Assembly (NCBI RefSeq): GCF_021442325.1
Contig: NZ_CP087879.1
Span: 868,001-932,000, forward strand
Origin: Agromyces marinus
GTDB taxonomy: Bacteria > Actinomycetota > Actinomycetes > Actinomycetales > Microbacteriaceae
DNA length: 64,000 bases
Direction: 5' to 3'
Shown here: positions 26,260-36,115 of the stretch, piece after piece
Layout: each line of letters opens with the position of its first letter
Position numbering within the stretch: the stretch's first letter is position 1
Program-made: the position numbers and the translations under genes
The notes under the pieces: model-generated
Told to the model about the DNA's origin: nothing
Seen by the model: only the letters and a program-made list of their open reading frames with translations
The model's database searches: none

Positions 26260-27315
26260 TCACGCCCTTCCTGGGGTGGGGGTCTCGGGGTGCGCCGGCC
26301 TGGCGACGACGAGCACGTCGTCGCCGAGGCGCACGAGGTCGGAGATGCGCAGTCGTGGCGCGTCGGCGATGGTCGCGACGCCGAGGTCGCCGACCGCGGT
26401 TCGAGGCCCGCCGATGAGGGCGGGAGCGAGGTAGACGAGCAGTTCGTCGACGAGGCCCGCGGCCAGGAACGCGGTCGCGAGCGTCGGGCCTCCCTCGACG
26501 AAGAGCGAGCGGATGCCGCGGCGCTGCAGTTCCTCGAGGTCCGCGCCGAGGTCGCCGCCGGCGAGCAGGATCGGTTCGCGCGGGTGCGAGCGCAGGGCGG
26601 CGCCCTCGGGCAGCGGCCGTCGTCCGAACACGACCGGCACCGGCTGGTCCTCGAGCAGCGCCCCGTGGTCGTCGCGGGCGGTGAGCGCTGGGTCGTCGGC
26701 GAGCACGGTGCCGGCGCCGACGGCGATGGCGTCGGCTGCGGCGCGTCGGCGGTGCACGTCGGCGCGCGCGTGATCGCCCGTGATCCACCGGCTGGTGCCG
26801 TCGGCGGCCGCGACGCGACCGTCGAGGCTCGACGCCCACTTGACGGTGATGCGGGGGCGGCGTTCGCGGGCCGCGAAGAGCCAGTCCTCGAGCAGCGCCT
26901 CGACCTCGTCGGCGAGGACGCCCGACTCGACGTCGACGCCCGCGTCGCGCAGGGTCTGCGCACCGCCCGCGGAGTGCGGGCCGGGGTCGGCGACCGCGTA
27001 CACGACGCGCGCGATGCCGGCGTCGACGAGGGCGCGGGCGCACGGGCCCGTGCGCCCGACGTGGTTGCAGGGTTCGAGCGTCACGATCGCGGTCGCGCCG
27101 CGCGCGGCACCGGGGTCGAGCGCGTCGAGTGCGTCGACCTCCGCGTGCGCGGTGCCGGCGCCCCGGTGCCATCCATCGGCGATCACCTCGCCGTCGGGGG
27201 AGAGGATCACGCAGCCGACGCGCGGGTTCACCCCGGTCGCCGGACCGCGCTCCGCCAGTTCGAGTGCGCGGCGCATCGCGTCGGCTTCCGCCGTCGTCCG
27301 CGTGGCCGTGGTCAT
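26260..27315 (-). CDS. ribD: Bifunctional riboflavin deaminase-reductase
   Basis: 351 residues. Deaminase domain (1-145): zinc motifs HAEVDALD and PCNHVGRTGPCARAL. Reductase domain (about 150-340): VKWASSLDGRVA, SRWITGDHARADVH, VFGRRPLPEG and FVEGGPTLATAFL. It catalyses steps two and three of the pyrimidine branch. First gene of the operon, behind the FMN riboswitch. The open frame continues upstream into the riboswitch, but the ATG at 27315 matches family length and starts the conserved MRRALELAERG region soon after; the leader GGCGAGGCGGCG supplies a purine-rich ribosome binding site. Confidence 0.95.
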   Translation of the reverse strand: MTTATRTTAEADAMRRALELAERGPATGVNPRVGCVILSPDGEVIADGWHRGAGTAHAEVDALDALDPGAARGATAIVTLEPCNHVGRTGPCARALVDAGIARVVYAVADPGPHSAGGAQTLRDAGVDVESGVLADEVEALLEDWLFAARERRPRITVKWASSLDGRVAAADGTSRWITGDHARADVHRRRAAADAIAVGAGTVLADDPALTARDDHGALLEDQPVPVVFGRRPLPEGAALRSHPREPILLAGGDLGADLEELQRRGIRSLFVEGGPTLATAFLAAGLVDELLVYLAPALIGGPRTAVGDLGVATIADAPRLRISDLVRLGDDVLVVARPAHPETPTPGRA

Positions 27316-27391
27316 CGCCGCCTCGCCTGCCTTCCAGGCTCCGGGGGCTCCCGGCAGCGCCGGATCGGCCGACCGCGCACGCGCCGCCGAC

Positions 27392-27532
27392 ACGTGCTGC
27401 CTCCCATCCGGACTTTCACCGTCGGTACCGGAGTTCCACCGGTTCAACCGTTCGCACGCGACCGGACGGTCGCACGCTCACGGCTCGCGGACTTTTACCG
27501 CCGGTTCGGACTTGCACCGACCCCGGAGCACG
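27392..27532 (-). ncRNA. FMN riboswitch (RFN element)
   Basis: On the minus strand the conserved RFN blocks appear in order: CTCCGGGGTCGGTG at the 5' side, GGCGGTAAAAGTCCGCGAGCC, an extended variable hairpin (CGACCGTCCGGTCG), TTGAACCGGTGGAACTCCGG, GACGGTGAAAGTCCGGATGG and GAGGCAGCACG closing P1. It lies 77 bases before ribD. FMN binding represses the ribD-ribE-ribBA-ribH operon; the spacing and lack of a T-tract suggest control of ribosome access or a factor-assisted terminator. Confidence 0.97.
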
Positions 27533-27543
27533 TTGCTCTTTCG

Positions 27544-27549
27544 ATTCTA
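27544..27549 (-). promoter_or_regulatory. -10 box TAGAAT of the riboflavin operon
   Basis: TAGAAT on the minus strand ends 12 bases before the riboswitch, leaving a start site just ahead of P1. No good -35 at 16-18 bases. Confidence 0.45.
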
Positions 27550-27586
27550 GGTCAACGCCGGAGGGGCGCGGGTATTCCGGGGCCGG

Positions 27587-28708
27587 TCAGCGGCAGCCCG
27601 CTGCGGCGTCGATCTGCGCGTCCGACGGGCGGCCGTAGGCCTCGATGCCGGAGCCCGGGATGTCGTAGCCCATGGAGATCGCCCATGCGGTCGCCCACAT
27701 CTCGTGGTCGCTCGAGAACACGGATCCCGAGAAGATCGGCGCGCACTCCTCGCGCAGCACCTGGATGTGGCCGACCTCGTGCACGACGACCGCTTCCGCG
27801 TTCTCGTCCCACGAGTAGGCATCCTCGATGCTGTACGTCAGCGTGATGAGTCCCCACCCGGCACCGTCGGGGAAGAACTCGGCCGTGCCGGCGTAGTACT
27901 CGCTGCTCGAGTAGCCGCCCGCCTCATCGGCCCACTCGACGTCGAAGGGCACCCCGTTCGCGATCGACTCGGCGAAGTCCTCGATGCGAGCGCGCTCGGG
28001 ATGGTCGGCGCGACGGGCCGCCTCGGAGGCCTGCGAACTCCGCATCGCGGCGACGGCGGTGGCGAGGTCGGCGAACGGGTCGGCCGAGCCGGATGAGATC
28101 GTCGGCGAGTGCCGCAGGTCGTCGATCGCCTGCTGCACGGCGACGCGCGTGCGGTGGGTCGCGGCCGGGTTGTCCTCGAGCGCCGCGGTCGCGAGGGCCT
28201 CGGTGCCGGCAACGAGCGCCTCGGAGGCGTCGGCGATGGCGAGGTTCCCTTCGGCGACCCGATGGGTCGCGACGTCGAGCGATTCGGCCGCGACCGTGCG
28301 CGAGGGCACGAGCCCGACGATGCGCCAGGCGTCGGCGTAGCGCTCCCACGCGGGTGCGAATCCGTCCGGGTCGCCGAGCCCGGCGATGCCGGGGCTCGCG
28401 GGCTCGTCGGCGAGTCGGGCACGGGCGTGCTCGAGTTCCTCGGAGAGCAGGGCGAGGTCCGCTGGGTCGACGAGGTCTCCCGAGGCGGCTTCGGCGAGGG
28501 CTTCGCCGCGGCGGATGGCGCTCTCGCCGCGCTCGGCGGTCGCGTCGTAGTCGGCCGCGGCCTCGTCGTACCGGCTGTCGGCGGCGGACCACGCGGGCCA
28601 GAGGTCGGCGTGGACGGCCGATGCGACGACCTGGTGGCCGACGGCCCAGGTCGCGATGACGGCGGTGATGGCGAGGGCGGTGATCGGGCCGCGGGCGTGG
28701 TCGTGCAT
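27587..28708 (-). CDS. Membrane-anchored protein with HExxH zinc-peptidase motif, unknown function
   Basis: 373 residues. One hydrophobic helix at about 7-30 (ITALAITAVIATWAVGHQVV) acts as signal-anchor; the rest is outside. About 40-250 is Ala/Glu-rich and helical, probably coiled coil (ARARLADEP, AAVAAMRSSQASEAARRAD). Near the C-terminus is VVVHEVGHIQVL with H310-E-V-G-H314, the catalytic/zinc motif of many metallopeptidases, followed by an acidic DHEMWATAWAISMGY segment that could give a third ligand. No named family is recognised. ATG at 28708 follows GGGAGG. Neighbouring genes (ribD unit and the SorC regulator) give no hint. Confidence 0.65.
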   Translation of the reverse strand: MHDHARGPITALAITAVIATWAVGHQVVASAVHADLWPAWSAADSRYDEAAADYDATAERGESAIRRGEALAEAASGDLVDPADLALLSEELEHARARLADEPASPGIAGLGDPDGFAPAWERYADAWRIVGLVPSRTVAAESLDVATHRVAEGNLAIADASEALVAGTEALATAALEDNPAATHRTRVAVQQAIDDLRHSPTISSGSADPFADLATAVAAMRSSQASEAARRADHPERARIEDFAESIANGVPFDVEWADEAGGYSSSEYYAGTAEFFPDGAGWGLITLTYSIEDAYSWDENAEAVVVHEVGHIQVLREECAPIFSGSVFSSDHEMWATAWAISMGYDIPGSGIEAYGRPSDAQIDAAAGCR

Positions 28709-28790
28709 GGATCCTCCCGGCGGTGGGTACGGCCGCCGGGATCACGCTACCCGGCGGGGGCGACGCTCCGGATCACGATTCGATCGCGAC

Positions 28791-29786
28791 TCATCGGGCT
28801 TCGACGAGCCGGCGGGCCGTGCCCTCGTCGACGATCAGGTCGGTGATGAGGTCGCCGGCGAGGGCCCCGCGAAGGCCGGGAAGCTTCGCTCGGCCCGACA
28901 CGACGCAGATGCGTCGCGGCGCGCGGCGCAGTACCTCGAAGTCGGGCCCGGTCGCCCGTGCGTTCAGGGGGATCCCGTCGGTCGAGCCGTCGGACCGGTA
29001 GAAGACGGTCGCGACGTCGCCGACGACACCGTCGCCGCTCAGCGCCTCGTAGTCCGCGCGCTCGAGGTAGCCGCCCTGGTAGACGTGGCTGGGCACCTCG
29101 GCGAAGGGCGAGCCGATGCCGAAGATCGCCACGTCCATCGCGGCCTGCAGGTCGAGGAGGCGCCGCGTGCTGCGCTCTCGCCAGAACGCCTCCTTCGTCG
29201 CGGGGTCGTCGAAGAACGCGGGCACGGGGAACTGCTGCACGCGTGCGCCGAAGGCGTCGCCGAATCGCCGCAGGAGCTCCGATGCGTAGAGGATGCCGGT
29301 CGTGCGGAGGTTGCCCGCGCCGTTCAATTGCACGATCTCGGAGTTGTGCGTCGCCTTCGGGGTGAGGTGGCGGCTCATGGCGCTCATCGTGGAGCCCCAC
29401 GCGACACCGATCGTCTGGTTCGAGTCGATGAAGCGACTGAGAATCCGTGCAGCCGAGAGGGCGACCCGCTCGAGCCGGTCGACGTCGCTCGCGTGGTCGG
29501 GCACCGGGACGACGTGGGCCGCGACGCCGTGGCGGTCGAGGATCTCCTGTTCGAGCCGGCTCGGCAGGTCGAGCGGCGAGTGGATCGAGATCTCGACGAG
29601 CCCGGTGTCTCGGGCGTGGCTGAGCAGCCGCGAGACCGAGGATCGTGAGGTGTGCAGTTCCCTGGCGATCGCGTCCATGGTGAGGTCCTGCAGGTAGTAC
29701 AGGTGGGCCGCGCGCAGCGCGTCGCGCATCTTGGCGGTGGGCGCCTCGGCCTCCCGCCTCGGCCCCGTGGCATCCGTCACGACCAT
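28791..29786 (-). CDS. SorC/DeoR-type sugar-binding transcriptional regulator
   Basis: 331 residues. Helix-turn-helix at about 30-65 (LTMDAIARELHTSRSSVSRLL) followed by a sugar-phosphate-isomerase-like effector domain (about 70-325: TIGVAWGSTMSAM, VQLNGAGN, IFGIGSPF, VSGRAKLPGLRGAL). Members (SorC, CggR, DeoR of Bacillus) bind phosphorylated sugars. It is divergent from glpD across 118 bases that carry two operator-like sites, with a third before glpF; regulation of the glp genes by glycerol 3-phosphate or a triose phosphate is the likely role. Most actinobacteria use an IclR or DeoR-type regulator here. ATG at 29786 follows GGGAG. Confidence 0.87.
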   Translation of the reverse strand: MVVTDATGPRREAEAPTAKMRDALRAAHLYYLQDLTMDAIARELHTSRSSVSRLLSHARDTGLVEISIHSPLDLPSRLEQEILDRHGVAAHVVPVPDHASDVDRLERVALSAARILSRFIDSNQTIGVAWGSTMSAMSRHLTPKATHNSEIVQLNGAGNLRTTGILYASELLRRFGDAFGARVQQFPVPAFFDDPATKEAFWRERSTRRLLDLQAAMDVAIFGIGSPFAEVPSHVYQGGYLERADYEALSGDGVVGDVATVFYRSDGSTDGIPLNARATGPDFEVLRRAPRRICVVSGRAKLPGLRGALAGDLITDLIVDEGTARRLVEAR

Positions 29787-29797
29787 CGGAACTCCCT

Positions 29798-29811
29798 TGC
29801 ACGTATGTTCA
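29798..29811. promoter_or_regulatory. Operator-like site 1, glp intergenic region
   Basis: TGCACGTATGTTCA, within the longer CCTTGCAcgtATGTTCA. Half-sites TGCAC and GTTCA are inverted around four bases. Its partner starts exactly 21 bases later, two helical turns away. Confidence 0.6.
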
Positions 29812-29818
29812 TTCGCCT

Positions 29819-29832
29819 TGCAAACATGTTCA
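29819..29832. promoter_or_regulatory. Operator-like site 2, glp intergenic region
   Basis: TGCAAACATGTTCA, within CCTTGCAaacATGTTCA. Same face of the helix as site 1. About 73 bases before glpD. Confidence 0.6.
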
Positions 29833-29904
29833 GCGCTGTCACGATGTATTCATCCACAGCCCGGGCGCCCACGCAACCCGGCCTGCCAGCACGAAAGGAC
29901 GGCG

Positions 29905-31653
29905 ATGTCGCGCACCACGTCACCGGAGACGACCCCGACAGCCCCTGCACCCGGAGCCCGACCCGAGATCGCCGGGCTCGCGGCCCGGCCGACCGCCGAG
30001 GTGATCGTCATCGGCGGCGGCATCAACGGGATCGCGACCTTTCGCGACCTCGCCCTGCAGGGCGTCGACGTCGTGCTCATCGAACAGGACGACTTCGTCT
30101 CGGGCGCATCGGCTGCCTCGAGTCACATGATCCACGGCGGCATCCGCTACCTCGAGAACGGCGAGTTCCGACTGGTGCGGGAATCCGTCCGGGAACGCAA
30201 CGGGCTCCTGGGGACCGCGCCGCACTACGTCAAGCCGCTGCGGACGACCGTGCCGATCTTCTCGACCCTCTCCGGAATCCTCTCCGCACCGATGCGGTTC
30301 CTCACCCATCGCCAGGGCAGGCCCGCCGAACGCGGCGCGGCCCTCATCAAGGCCGGCCTCACGATCTACGACTCGTTCTCGCGCGGCGGCGGTGCGGTGC
30401 CGCGCCACCGGTTCCTCGGGGCGAAGACGTCGCTCGCCGAACTGCCCGCGCTGAACCCGGACCTGAAGTACACCGCGACCTACTACGACGCGAGCATGCA
30501 CGACCCCGAGCGACTCGCGCTCGACGTGCTGCACGACGGCCTCGCGGCAGGGCCCCACGCTCGCGCAGCCAACTACGCGGGCGCGGTCGCCCTCGGTGCC
30601 GGCGGAGTCCGCATCCGCGACGCCGTCACGGGGCACGAGTTCGACCTCGCCGCCGACGTCGTCGTGAACACCACCGGGCCGTGGACCGACCTCACCAACG
30701 CGCGACTCGGTCGCGAGACGCGGTTCATGGGCGGAACCAAGGGCTCGCACATCGTGCTCGAGAACGACGACCTGCTCGCCGCGACCGGCGGCCGCGAGAT
30801 CTTCTTCGAGCACTCCGACGGCCGGATCGTGCTCATCTACCCGATCAAGGGCCGGGTCATGGTCGGCACGACCGACCTCGAGCACGACATGCGCGAGCCC
30901 GCGACCTGCACCGAAGCCGAAGTGGACTACTTCTTCGACCTCATCGCGCACGTTTTCCCAACCGTCCCCGTCCACCGCTCGCAGATCGTGTTCCGGTTCT
31001 CGGGCGTGCGGCCGCTGCCGCGCCACGACGACACCCGGCCCGGCTTCGTCAGTCGCGACTACCGCCTCGAACGAACGGCTGTCGCCGAGCGTCCGGGCAC
31101 GGTCCTGCTCAGCCTCGTCGGCGGCAAGTGGACGACCTTCCGCGCGCTCGCCGAGCACCTGTCCGACGAGGTGCTCGACCTGCTCGGGCGGAGTCGCGTG
31201 CGCTCGACGAAGGGCCTGCCGATCGGCGGCGGCGCGGGCTACCCGGCGACGGATGCCGCCCGGCTCGTCTGGGTCGTCGGCCACGGCGACGGAGTGGGCC
31301 GCGAGCGTGCCGAGCAGTTGCTCGAGCGCTACGGCACGCGTGCCGAGCGCATCATCGAGGCGATCGAGGACGCCGCGGAGACGCCGCTCGTCGGCGCACC
31401 GGCCCATTCGCGCGAGGAGATCGCCTGGCTCGCCGCGAACGAACGCGTCGTGCACCTCGTCGACGTCGTCCTGCGCCGCACCGACCTGGCGTTCACCGGC
31501 ACCGTGACCGCAGCCCTGCTCGACGAACTCGCCGACGTCGTCGGCGACGTGCTCGGGTGGGATGCGACGACGCGCGCCGCCGAGTCCCGCGAGGCGCGCA
31601 CTGTGCTCGCCGAGCGCCACGGCGTCGTGCTCGCCGAGCCGGCCGCCCGCTGA
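29905..31653 (+). CDS. glpD: Glycerol-3-phosphate dehydrogenase, FAD-dependent
   Basis: 582 residues, the size of aerobic GlpD. It oxidises glycerol 3-phosphate to dihydroxyacetone phosphate at the membrane and passes electrons to quinone. The FAD motif VIVIGGGINGIATFRD is at about 33-50, GASAASSHMIHGGIRYLENGE is the conserved segment after the first FAD loop, and VGTTDLEHD, FRFSGVRPLPR and LVGGKWTTFR mark the later part. ATG at 29905 has GAAAGGA upstream. First gene of glpD-glpF-glpK, divergent from the SorC-type regulator. N-terminal 25 residues are Pro/Thr-rich and probably flexible. Confidence 0.95.
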   Translation: MSRTTSPETTPTAPAPGARPEIAGLAARPTAEVIVIGGGINGIATFRDLALQGVDVVLIEQDDFVSGASAASSHMIHGGIRYLENGEFRLVRESVRERNGLLGTAPHYVKPLRTTVPIFSTLSGILSAPMRFLTHRQGRPAERGAALIKAGLTIYDSFSRGGGAVPRHRFLGAKTSLAELPALNPDLKYTATYYDASMHDPERLALDVLHDGLAAGPHARAANYAGAVALGAGGVRIRDAVTGHEFDLAADVVVNTTGPWTDLTNARLGRETRFMGGTKGSHIVLENDDLLAATGGREIFFEHSDGRIVLIYPIKGRVMVGTTDLEHDMREPATCTEAEVDYFFDLIAHVFPTVPVHRSQIVFRFSGVRPLPRHDDTRPGFVSRDYRLERTAVAERPGTVLLSLVGGKWTTFRALAEHLSDEVLDLLGRSRVRSTKGLPIGGGAGYPATDAARLVWVVGHGDGVGRERAEQLLERYGTRAERIIEAIEDAAETPLVGAPAHSREEIAWLAANERVVHLVDVVLRRTDLAFTGTVTAALLDELADVVGDVLGWDATTRAAESREARTVLAERHGVVLAEPAAR

Positions 31654-31657
31654 AATC

Positions 31658-31671
31658 TGCACGGATGTGCA
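31658..31671. promoter_or_regulatory. Operator-like site 3, between glpD and glpF
   Basis: TGCACGGATGTGCA, a perfect inverted repeat TGCAC-n4-GTGCA that differs from site 1 in two bases. Lies 117 bases before glpF, suggesting that glpF-glpK have an extra regulated promoter. Confidence 0.55.
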
Positions 31672-31787
31672 CCTGGAACGGCGTCTGACCGGCTGATTCC
31701 ATCGGTAGGTTTCATCAAGGCCGCGCGACCGCGGCCCATGCCGGCAGCCCGCTCCAGGGCTGACCGGCCCAACCCAGAAAGGTCAAC

Positions 31788-32561
31788 GTGGACAATCTCG
31801 GAGTGCTGTTCCTCTCGGAACTCGTGGGCACCGCCATGCTCGTGCTGCTCGGCTGCGGAGTCGTGGCGAACGTCGCCCTGGCCAAGACGAAGGGCTTCAA
31901 CGGCGGCTTCCTCATGGTCAACATCGGCTGGGGCCTCGCGGTCTTCTCCGGTGTCGTCGTGGCCTACGCGTCGGGCGCGCACATCAACCCGGCCGTCACG
32001 GTCGGCCTCGTCGCCAACGGTGCCACCGAGTTCGGCAACCCGGCATTCGGGACGACCGTCCCGGTGGACGCGGTCTCGGTGCTCACCTTCATCGGCGCGC
32101 AGATGATCGGCGCCTTCCTCGGCGCGATCATCGTCTGGCTCGGCTACAAGCAGCACTTCGACGGCGAGCCCGAGCCCGCCAACAAGCTCGGCGTGTTCTC
32201 GACCGGCCCCGCCATCCGCTCCTACGGCTGGAACCTCGTGACCGAGATCATCGGCACGTTCGTGCTCGTGTTCGTCGTGATCGGGTTCGGCCGCAACGGC
32301 GACGCGTCGGGCCTTGCCGCACTCGGCGCGCTGCCGGTCGCCCTCCTGGTCATCGGTATCGGCGCGTCGCTCGGTGGCCCGACCGGGTACGCGATCAACC
32401 CGGCCCGCGACCTCGGCCCGCGCATCGCGCACGCCATCCTGCCCATCCAGGGCAAGGGCTCCAGCGACTGGTCCTACTCGTGGGTCCCGGTCGTCGGCCC
32501 GCTCATCGGCGGCGTGCTCGCCGGATGGGCGGCCCTCGCCGCGCTGCCCGTCCTGGGCTGA
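31788..32561 (+). CDS. glpF: Glycerol uptake facilitator (aquaglyceroporin)
   Basis: 257 residues, MIP family, six transmembrane helices and two half-helices. The two NPA boxes are HINPAVTVG (about residue 66-72) and AINPARDLGPR (about 202-210); the Asp after the second, and the wide-pore residues around it, fit glycerol rather than water selectivity. A short charged loop (QHFDGEPEPANK) follows helix 3. GTG at 31788 has AAAGG upstream. Lets glycerol diffuse in for GlpK to trap. Followed by a strong hairpin, so glpK may be transcribed at a lower or separately controlled level. Confidence 0.93.
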   Translation: MDNLGVLFLSELVGTAMLVLLGCGVVANVALAKTKGFNGGFLMVNIGWGLAVFSGVVVAYASGAHINPAVTVGLVANGATEFGNPAFGTTVPVDAVSVLTFIGAQMIGAFLGAIIVWLGYKQHFDGEPEPANKLGVFSTGPAIRSYGWNLVTEIIGTFVLVFVVIGFGRNGDASGLAALGALPVALLVIGIGASLGGPTGYAINPARDLGPRIAHAILPIQGKGSSDWSYSWVPVVGPLIGGVLAGWAALAALPVLG

Positions 32562-32567
32562 TCAACC

Positions 32568-32595
32568 GAGGGGCCGGTCCCGCGACCGGCCCCTC
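32568..32595 (+). terminator. Hairpin between glpF and glpK
   Basis: Perfect 12-base stem GAGGGGCCGGTC / GACCGGCCCCTC, four-base loop, six bases after the glpF stop. No T-tract; partial terminator or mRNA stabiliser inside the operon. Confidence 0.65.
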
Positions 32596-32678
32596 GATCG
32601 TCCGCGGCGCCGCGCTCAGCGCGCCGACGCGAGCGGGCGGACTCGTTCCACCAGTGCAACAGAGAGGACGGACCGGCC

Positions 32679-34193
32679 ATGGCCGACTACATCCTGGCGA
32701 TCGACCAGGGAACCACCAGCACCCGCGCGATCATCTTCGACAAGCACGGGACGATCGTCTCGACCGGGCAGCTCGAACACGAGCAGATCCTCCCCAAGGC
32801 CGGCTGGGTCGAACACGACCCCAAGGAGATCTGGAACAACACGAGGGAGGTCATCGGGCAGGCGCTCGGCAAGGCCGACCTCACCCGCCACGACATCGCC
32901 GCCGTGGGCATCACCAACCAGCGCGAGACCGCCGTGGTCTGGGACCGCACGACCGGCGAGCCGGTCTACAACGCGATCGTCTGGCAGGACACCCGCACGC
33001 AGCCGATCGTCGACCGGCTCGCGGCCGACGGCGGCGTCGAACGCTTCAAGGCCAAGGTCGGGCTGCCGCTCGCGACGTACTTCTCGGGCACCAAGATCGT
33101 CTGGATCCTCGAGAACGTCGAGGGCGCGCGCGAGAAGGCCGAGGCCGGCGACCTCATCTTCGGCACCACCGACACCTGGGTGCTGTGGAACCTCACGGGC
33201 GGCGTCGACGGAGGCGTGCACGCGACGGATGTCACCAACGCCAGCCGCACGATGTTCATGGACCTCGAGACCCTCGAGTGGGACGACGAGATCCTCGGCG
33301 CCTTCGGCGTGCCGCGCTCGATGATGCCCGAGATCAGGTCCTCCTCGGAGGTCTACGGCGAGGCCTCGTCCTCGAGCCTGCTCCGCGAGACGCCCATCGC
33401 CGGCATCCTCGGCGACCAGCAGGCCGCGACCTTCGGGCAGGCCGCGTTCGAGGCCGGCGAGGCGAAGAACACCTACGGCACGGGCAACTTCCTGATCTTC
33501 AACACGGGCGAGGAGATCGTCCACTCGAAGAACGGGCTGCTCACGACCGTCGGCTACAAGCTCGGCGACCAGCCCGTGCACTACGCGCTCGAGGGATCCA
33601 TCGCGGTCACCGGCTCGCTCGTTCAGTGGCTGCGCGACAACCTCGGCCTGATCTCCTCGGCCCCCGAGGTCGAGGAGCTCGCGAAGTCCGTCGAGGACAA
33701 CGGCGGCGCCTACTTCGTGCCCGCCTTCTCGGGGCTCTTCGCTCCCTACTGGCGTCCGGACGCACGCGGCGCGCTCGTGGGCCTGACCCGCTACGTGAAC
33801 AAGGGGCACATCGCGCGAGCGGCACTCGAGGCGATCGCGTTCCAGACGCGCGACGTCGTGGAAGCCGTGAACGCCGATGCGGGGATCGACCTCACGGAAC
33901 TGCGCGTCGACGGCGGCGCGACGGCCAACGACACGCTGCTGCAGTTCCAGGCCGACATCCTCGGCGTGCCCGTCGTGCGCCCGGTCGTCGCCGAGACGAC
34001 CGCCCTCGGCGCGGCCTACGCCGCGGGCCTCGCCGTCGGATTCTGGGCCGACCTCGACGACCTCGCGAAGAACTGGCAGGAGGACCGCCGCTGGGAGCCC
34101 GCGATGGAGACCGGTGAGCAGGAGCGCCTCGTGCGCAACTGGAAGAAGGCCGTCACGAAGACCCTCGACTGGGTCGACGACGACGTGAGCTGA
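32679..34193 (+). CDS. glpK: Glycerol kinase
   Basis: 504 residues, the standard FGGY kinase length. It phosphorylates glycerol to sn-glycerol 3-phosphate, the substrate of GlpD. Seen: [14 protein letters not shown] at the N-terminus, [11 protein letters not shown], the [10 protein letters not shown] segment, [12 protein letters not shown], and the signature [22 protein letters not shown] at 32679 is preceded by GAGAGGA. Unlike some Gram-positive enzymes there is no clear HPr-phosphorylated His loop evident at the usual place ([10 protein letters not shown] follows directly), so PTS control cannot be claimed. Converges with the HAD gene on the hairpin at 34212-34271. Confidence 0.96.
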   Translation: MADYILAIDQGTTSTRAIIFDKHGTIVSTGQLEHEQILPKAGWVEHDPKEIWNNTREVIGQALGKADLTRHDIAAVGITNQRETAVVWDRTTGEPVYNAIVWQDTRTQPIVDRLAADGGVERFKAKVGLPLATYFSGTKIVWILENVEGAREKAEAGDLIFGTTDTWVLWNLTGGVDGGVHATDVTNASRTMFMDLETLEWDDEILGAFGVPRSMMPEIRSSSEVYGEASSSSLLRETPIAGILGDQQAATFGQAAFEAGEAKNTYGTGNFLIFNTGEEIVHSKNGLLTTVGYKLGDQPVHYALEGSIAVTGSLVQWLRDNLGLISSAPEVEELAKSVEDNGGAYFVPAFSGLFAPYWRPDARGALVGLTRYVNKGHIARAALEAIAFQTRDVVEAVNADAGIDLTELRVDGGATANDTLLQFQADILGVPVVRPVVAETTALGAAYAAGLAVGFWADLDDLAKNWQEDRRWEPAMETGEQERLVRNWKKAVTKTLDWVDDDVS

Positions 34194-34211
34194 TCCGCGA
34201 GCGGCACGTTC

Positions 34212-34271
34212 GAATCCCCGAATGGCGTCGGAAGCCCCTCATGGGCGGCTTCCGACGCCATTCGCGGATTC
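34212..34271. terminator. Long near-perfect hairpin between glpK and the HAD gene
   Basis: GAATCC at 34212-34217 pairs with GGATTC at 34266-34271; 34221-34236 pairs perfectly with 34247-34262 (16 bases). One mismatch in the arm, 10-base loop. Bidirectional terminator for two convergent genes; no T-tract. Confidence 0.75.
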
Positions 34272-34293
34272 CGACGAGCGTCGGCGGCGCGCG

Positions 34294-35082
34294 TCAGCCC
34301 AGGCGCGCGGCGAGGAGGGGCGCGAGCTCGGCGAGCGTGCGGATCTCGAGCACCCCCGCGGCGCGGGCCGCCGCGGCATCCGTCTCGGCCGGGTGTTCGC
34401 CCGACCGGTTCAGCCAGACGCCCACGAGCCCGGCCTCGGCCGCCCCGATCGCGTCGGTGCGGAGCCGATCGCCGACGTAGGCGGCGCCCGACACGGGTGC
34501 ATCGGCGGCGAACCGTTCGATCGCGATCCCGAACAGTCGCCGGTCGGGCTTGGCGACCCCTTCGGCACCGGATGCCACGACGTGCTCGAACCGCTCGGTC
34601 GCAAGCCCCAGGCGCGCGAGCTTGGCGGTCTGGAAGTCGAGCTCGCCGTTCGTGATGATCCCGAACCGCACGCCCGGCAGGACGCGTTCGATCGCGTCCA
34701 TCGCCGGGAGCGCATCGACGTGCAGCGCCCACGACTCCCGGTACCGCTCGAAGTACCGGTCGAACCAGGCGCCCGCGTCGGCGTCGTCGAGCGTCTCGCC
34801 GTGCGCGAGCGCGAACTCCGCCGCGCGGGCGCGCCGCTGCCCCTCGAAACTCAGCGAGCCGGCGAGGTAGGCGTGGTAGTGCCGCTCTTCGAGCTCGTGC
34901 CAGAGCGCACGAGCGGATGCCGCGTCCGCGACGTATCCGCGCTCGTGCAGGTGGAGCGCGATGCCCGCGTCGACCGCCTCACGATGCGCCATGAGCGTGT
35001 CGTCGAGATCGAACAGCACGACCGGACGGGCATGGCCGTCCGGACCGGACCCGGTCGGGACCCCGGGCCCCTCGGGCGTCAC
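34294..35082 (-). CDS. HAD-family hydrolase (YjjG/HAD-IA type)
   Basis: 262 residues. The catalytic DLDDT motif (VVLFDLDDTL) is about residue 22-30, a helical cap domain follows (about 40-130), motif II is the IITNG segment, and KPDRRLF plus YVGDRLRTDAIGA are motifs III and IV. Such enzymes dephosphorylate nucleotides or sugar phosphates; YjjG acts on non-canonical pyrimidine nucleotides. The GTG at 35082 is chosen because it starts just after the trpS stop at 35087 and there is no earlier start outside trpS. Transcribed with trpS and xthA. Confidence 0.82.
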   Translation of the reverse strand: MTPEGPGVPTGSGPDGHARPVVLFDLDDTLMAHREAVDAGIALHLHERGYVADAASARALWHELEERHYHAYLAGSLSFEGQRRARAAEFALAHGETLDDADAGAWFDRYFERYRESWALHVDALPAMDAIERVLPGVRFGIITNGELDFQTAKLARLGLATERFEHVVASGAEGVAKPDRRLFGIAIERFAADAPVSGAAYVGDRLRTDAIGAAEAGLVGVWLNRSGEHPAETDAAAARAAGVLEIRTLAELAPLLAARLG

Positions 35083-35086
35083 GTCG

Positions 35087-36115
<1,029 letters not shown>

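Noticed and set aside
27316-27447. Extended ribD start at 27447
   Set aside because: The extra residues come from the FMN riboswitch; ATG 27315 matches the normal N-terminus.
29842-29852. Third ATGTATTCA half-site near the glp operators
   Set aside because: Spacing (18 rather than 21) and base match are poorer than the three reported sites.
34222-34280. Nearly identical short peptides readable on both strands between glpK and the HAD gene
   Set aside because: They result from the palindromic hairpin; there is no start context, and the peptides continue into non-coding frames of the neighbours.
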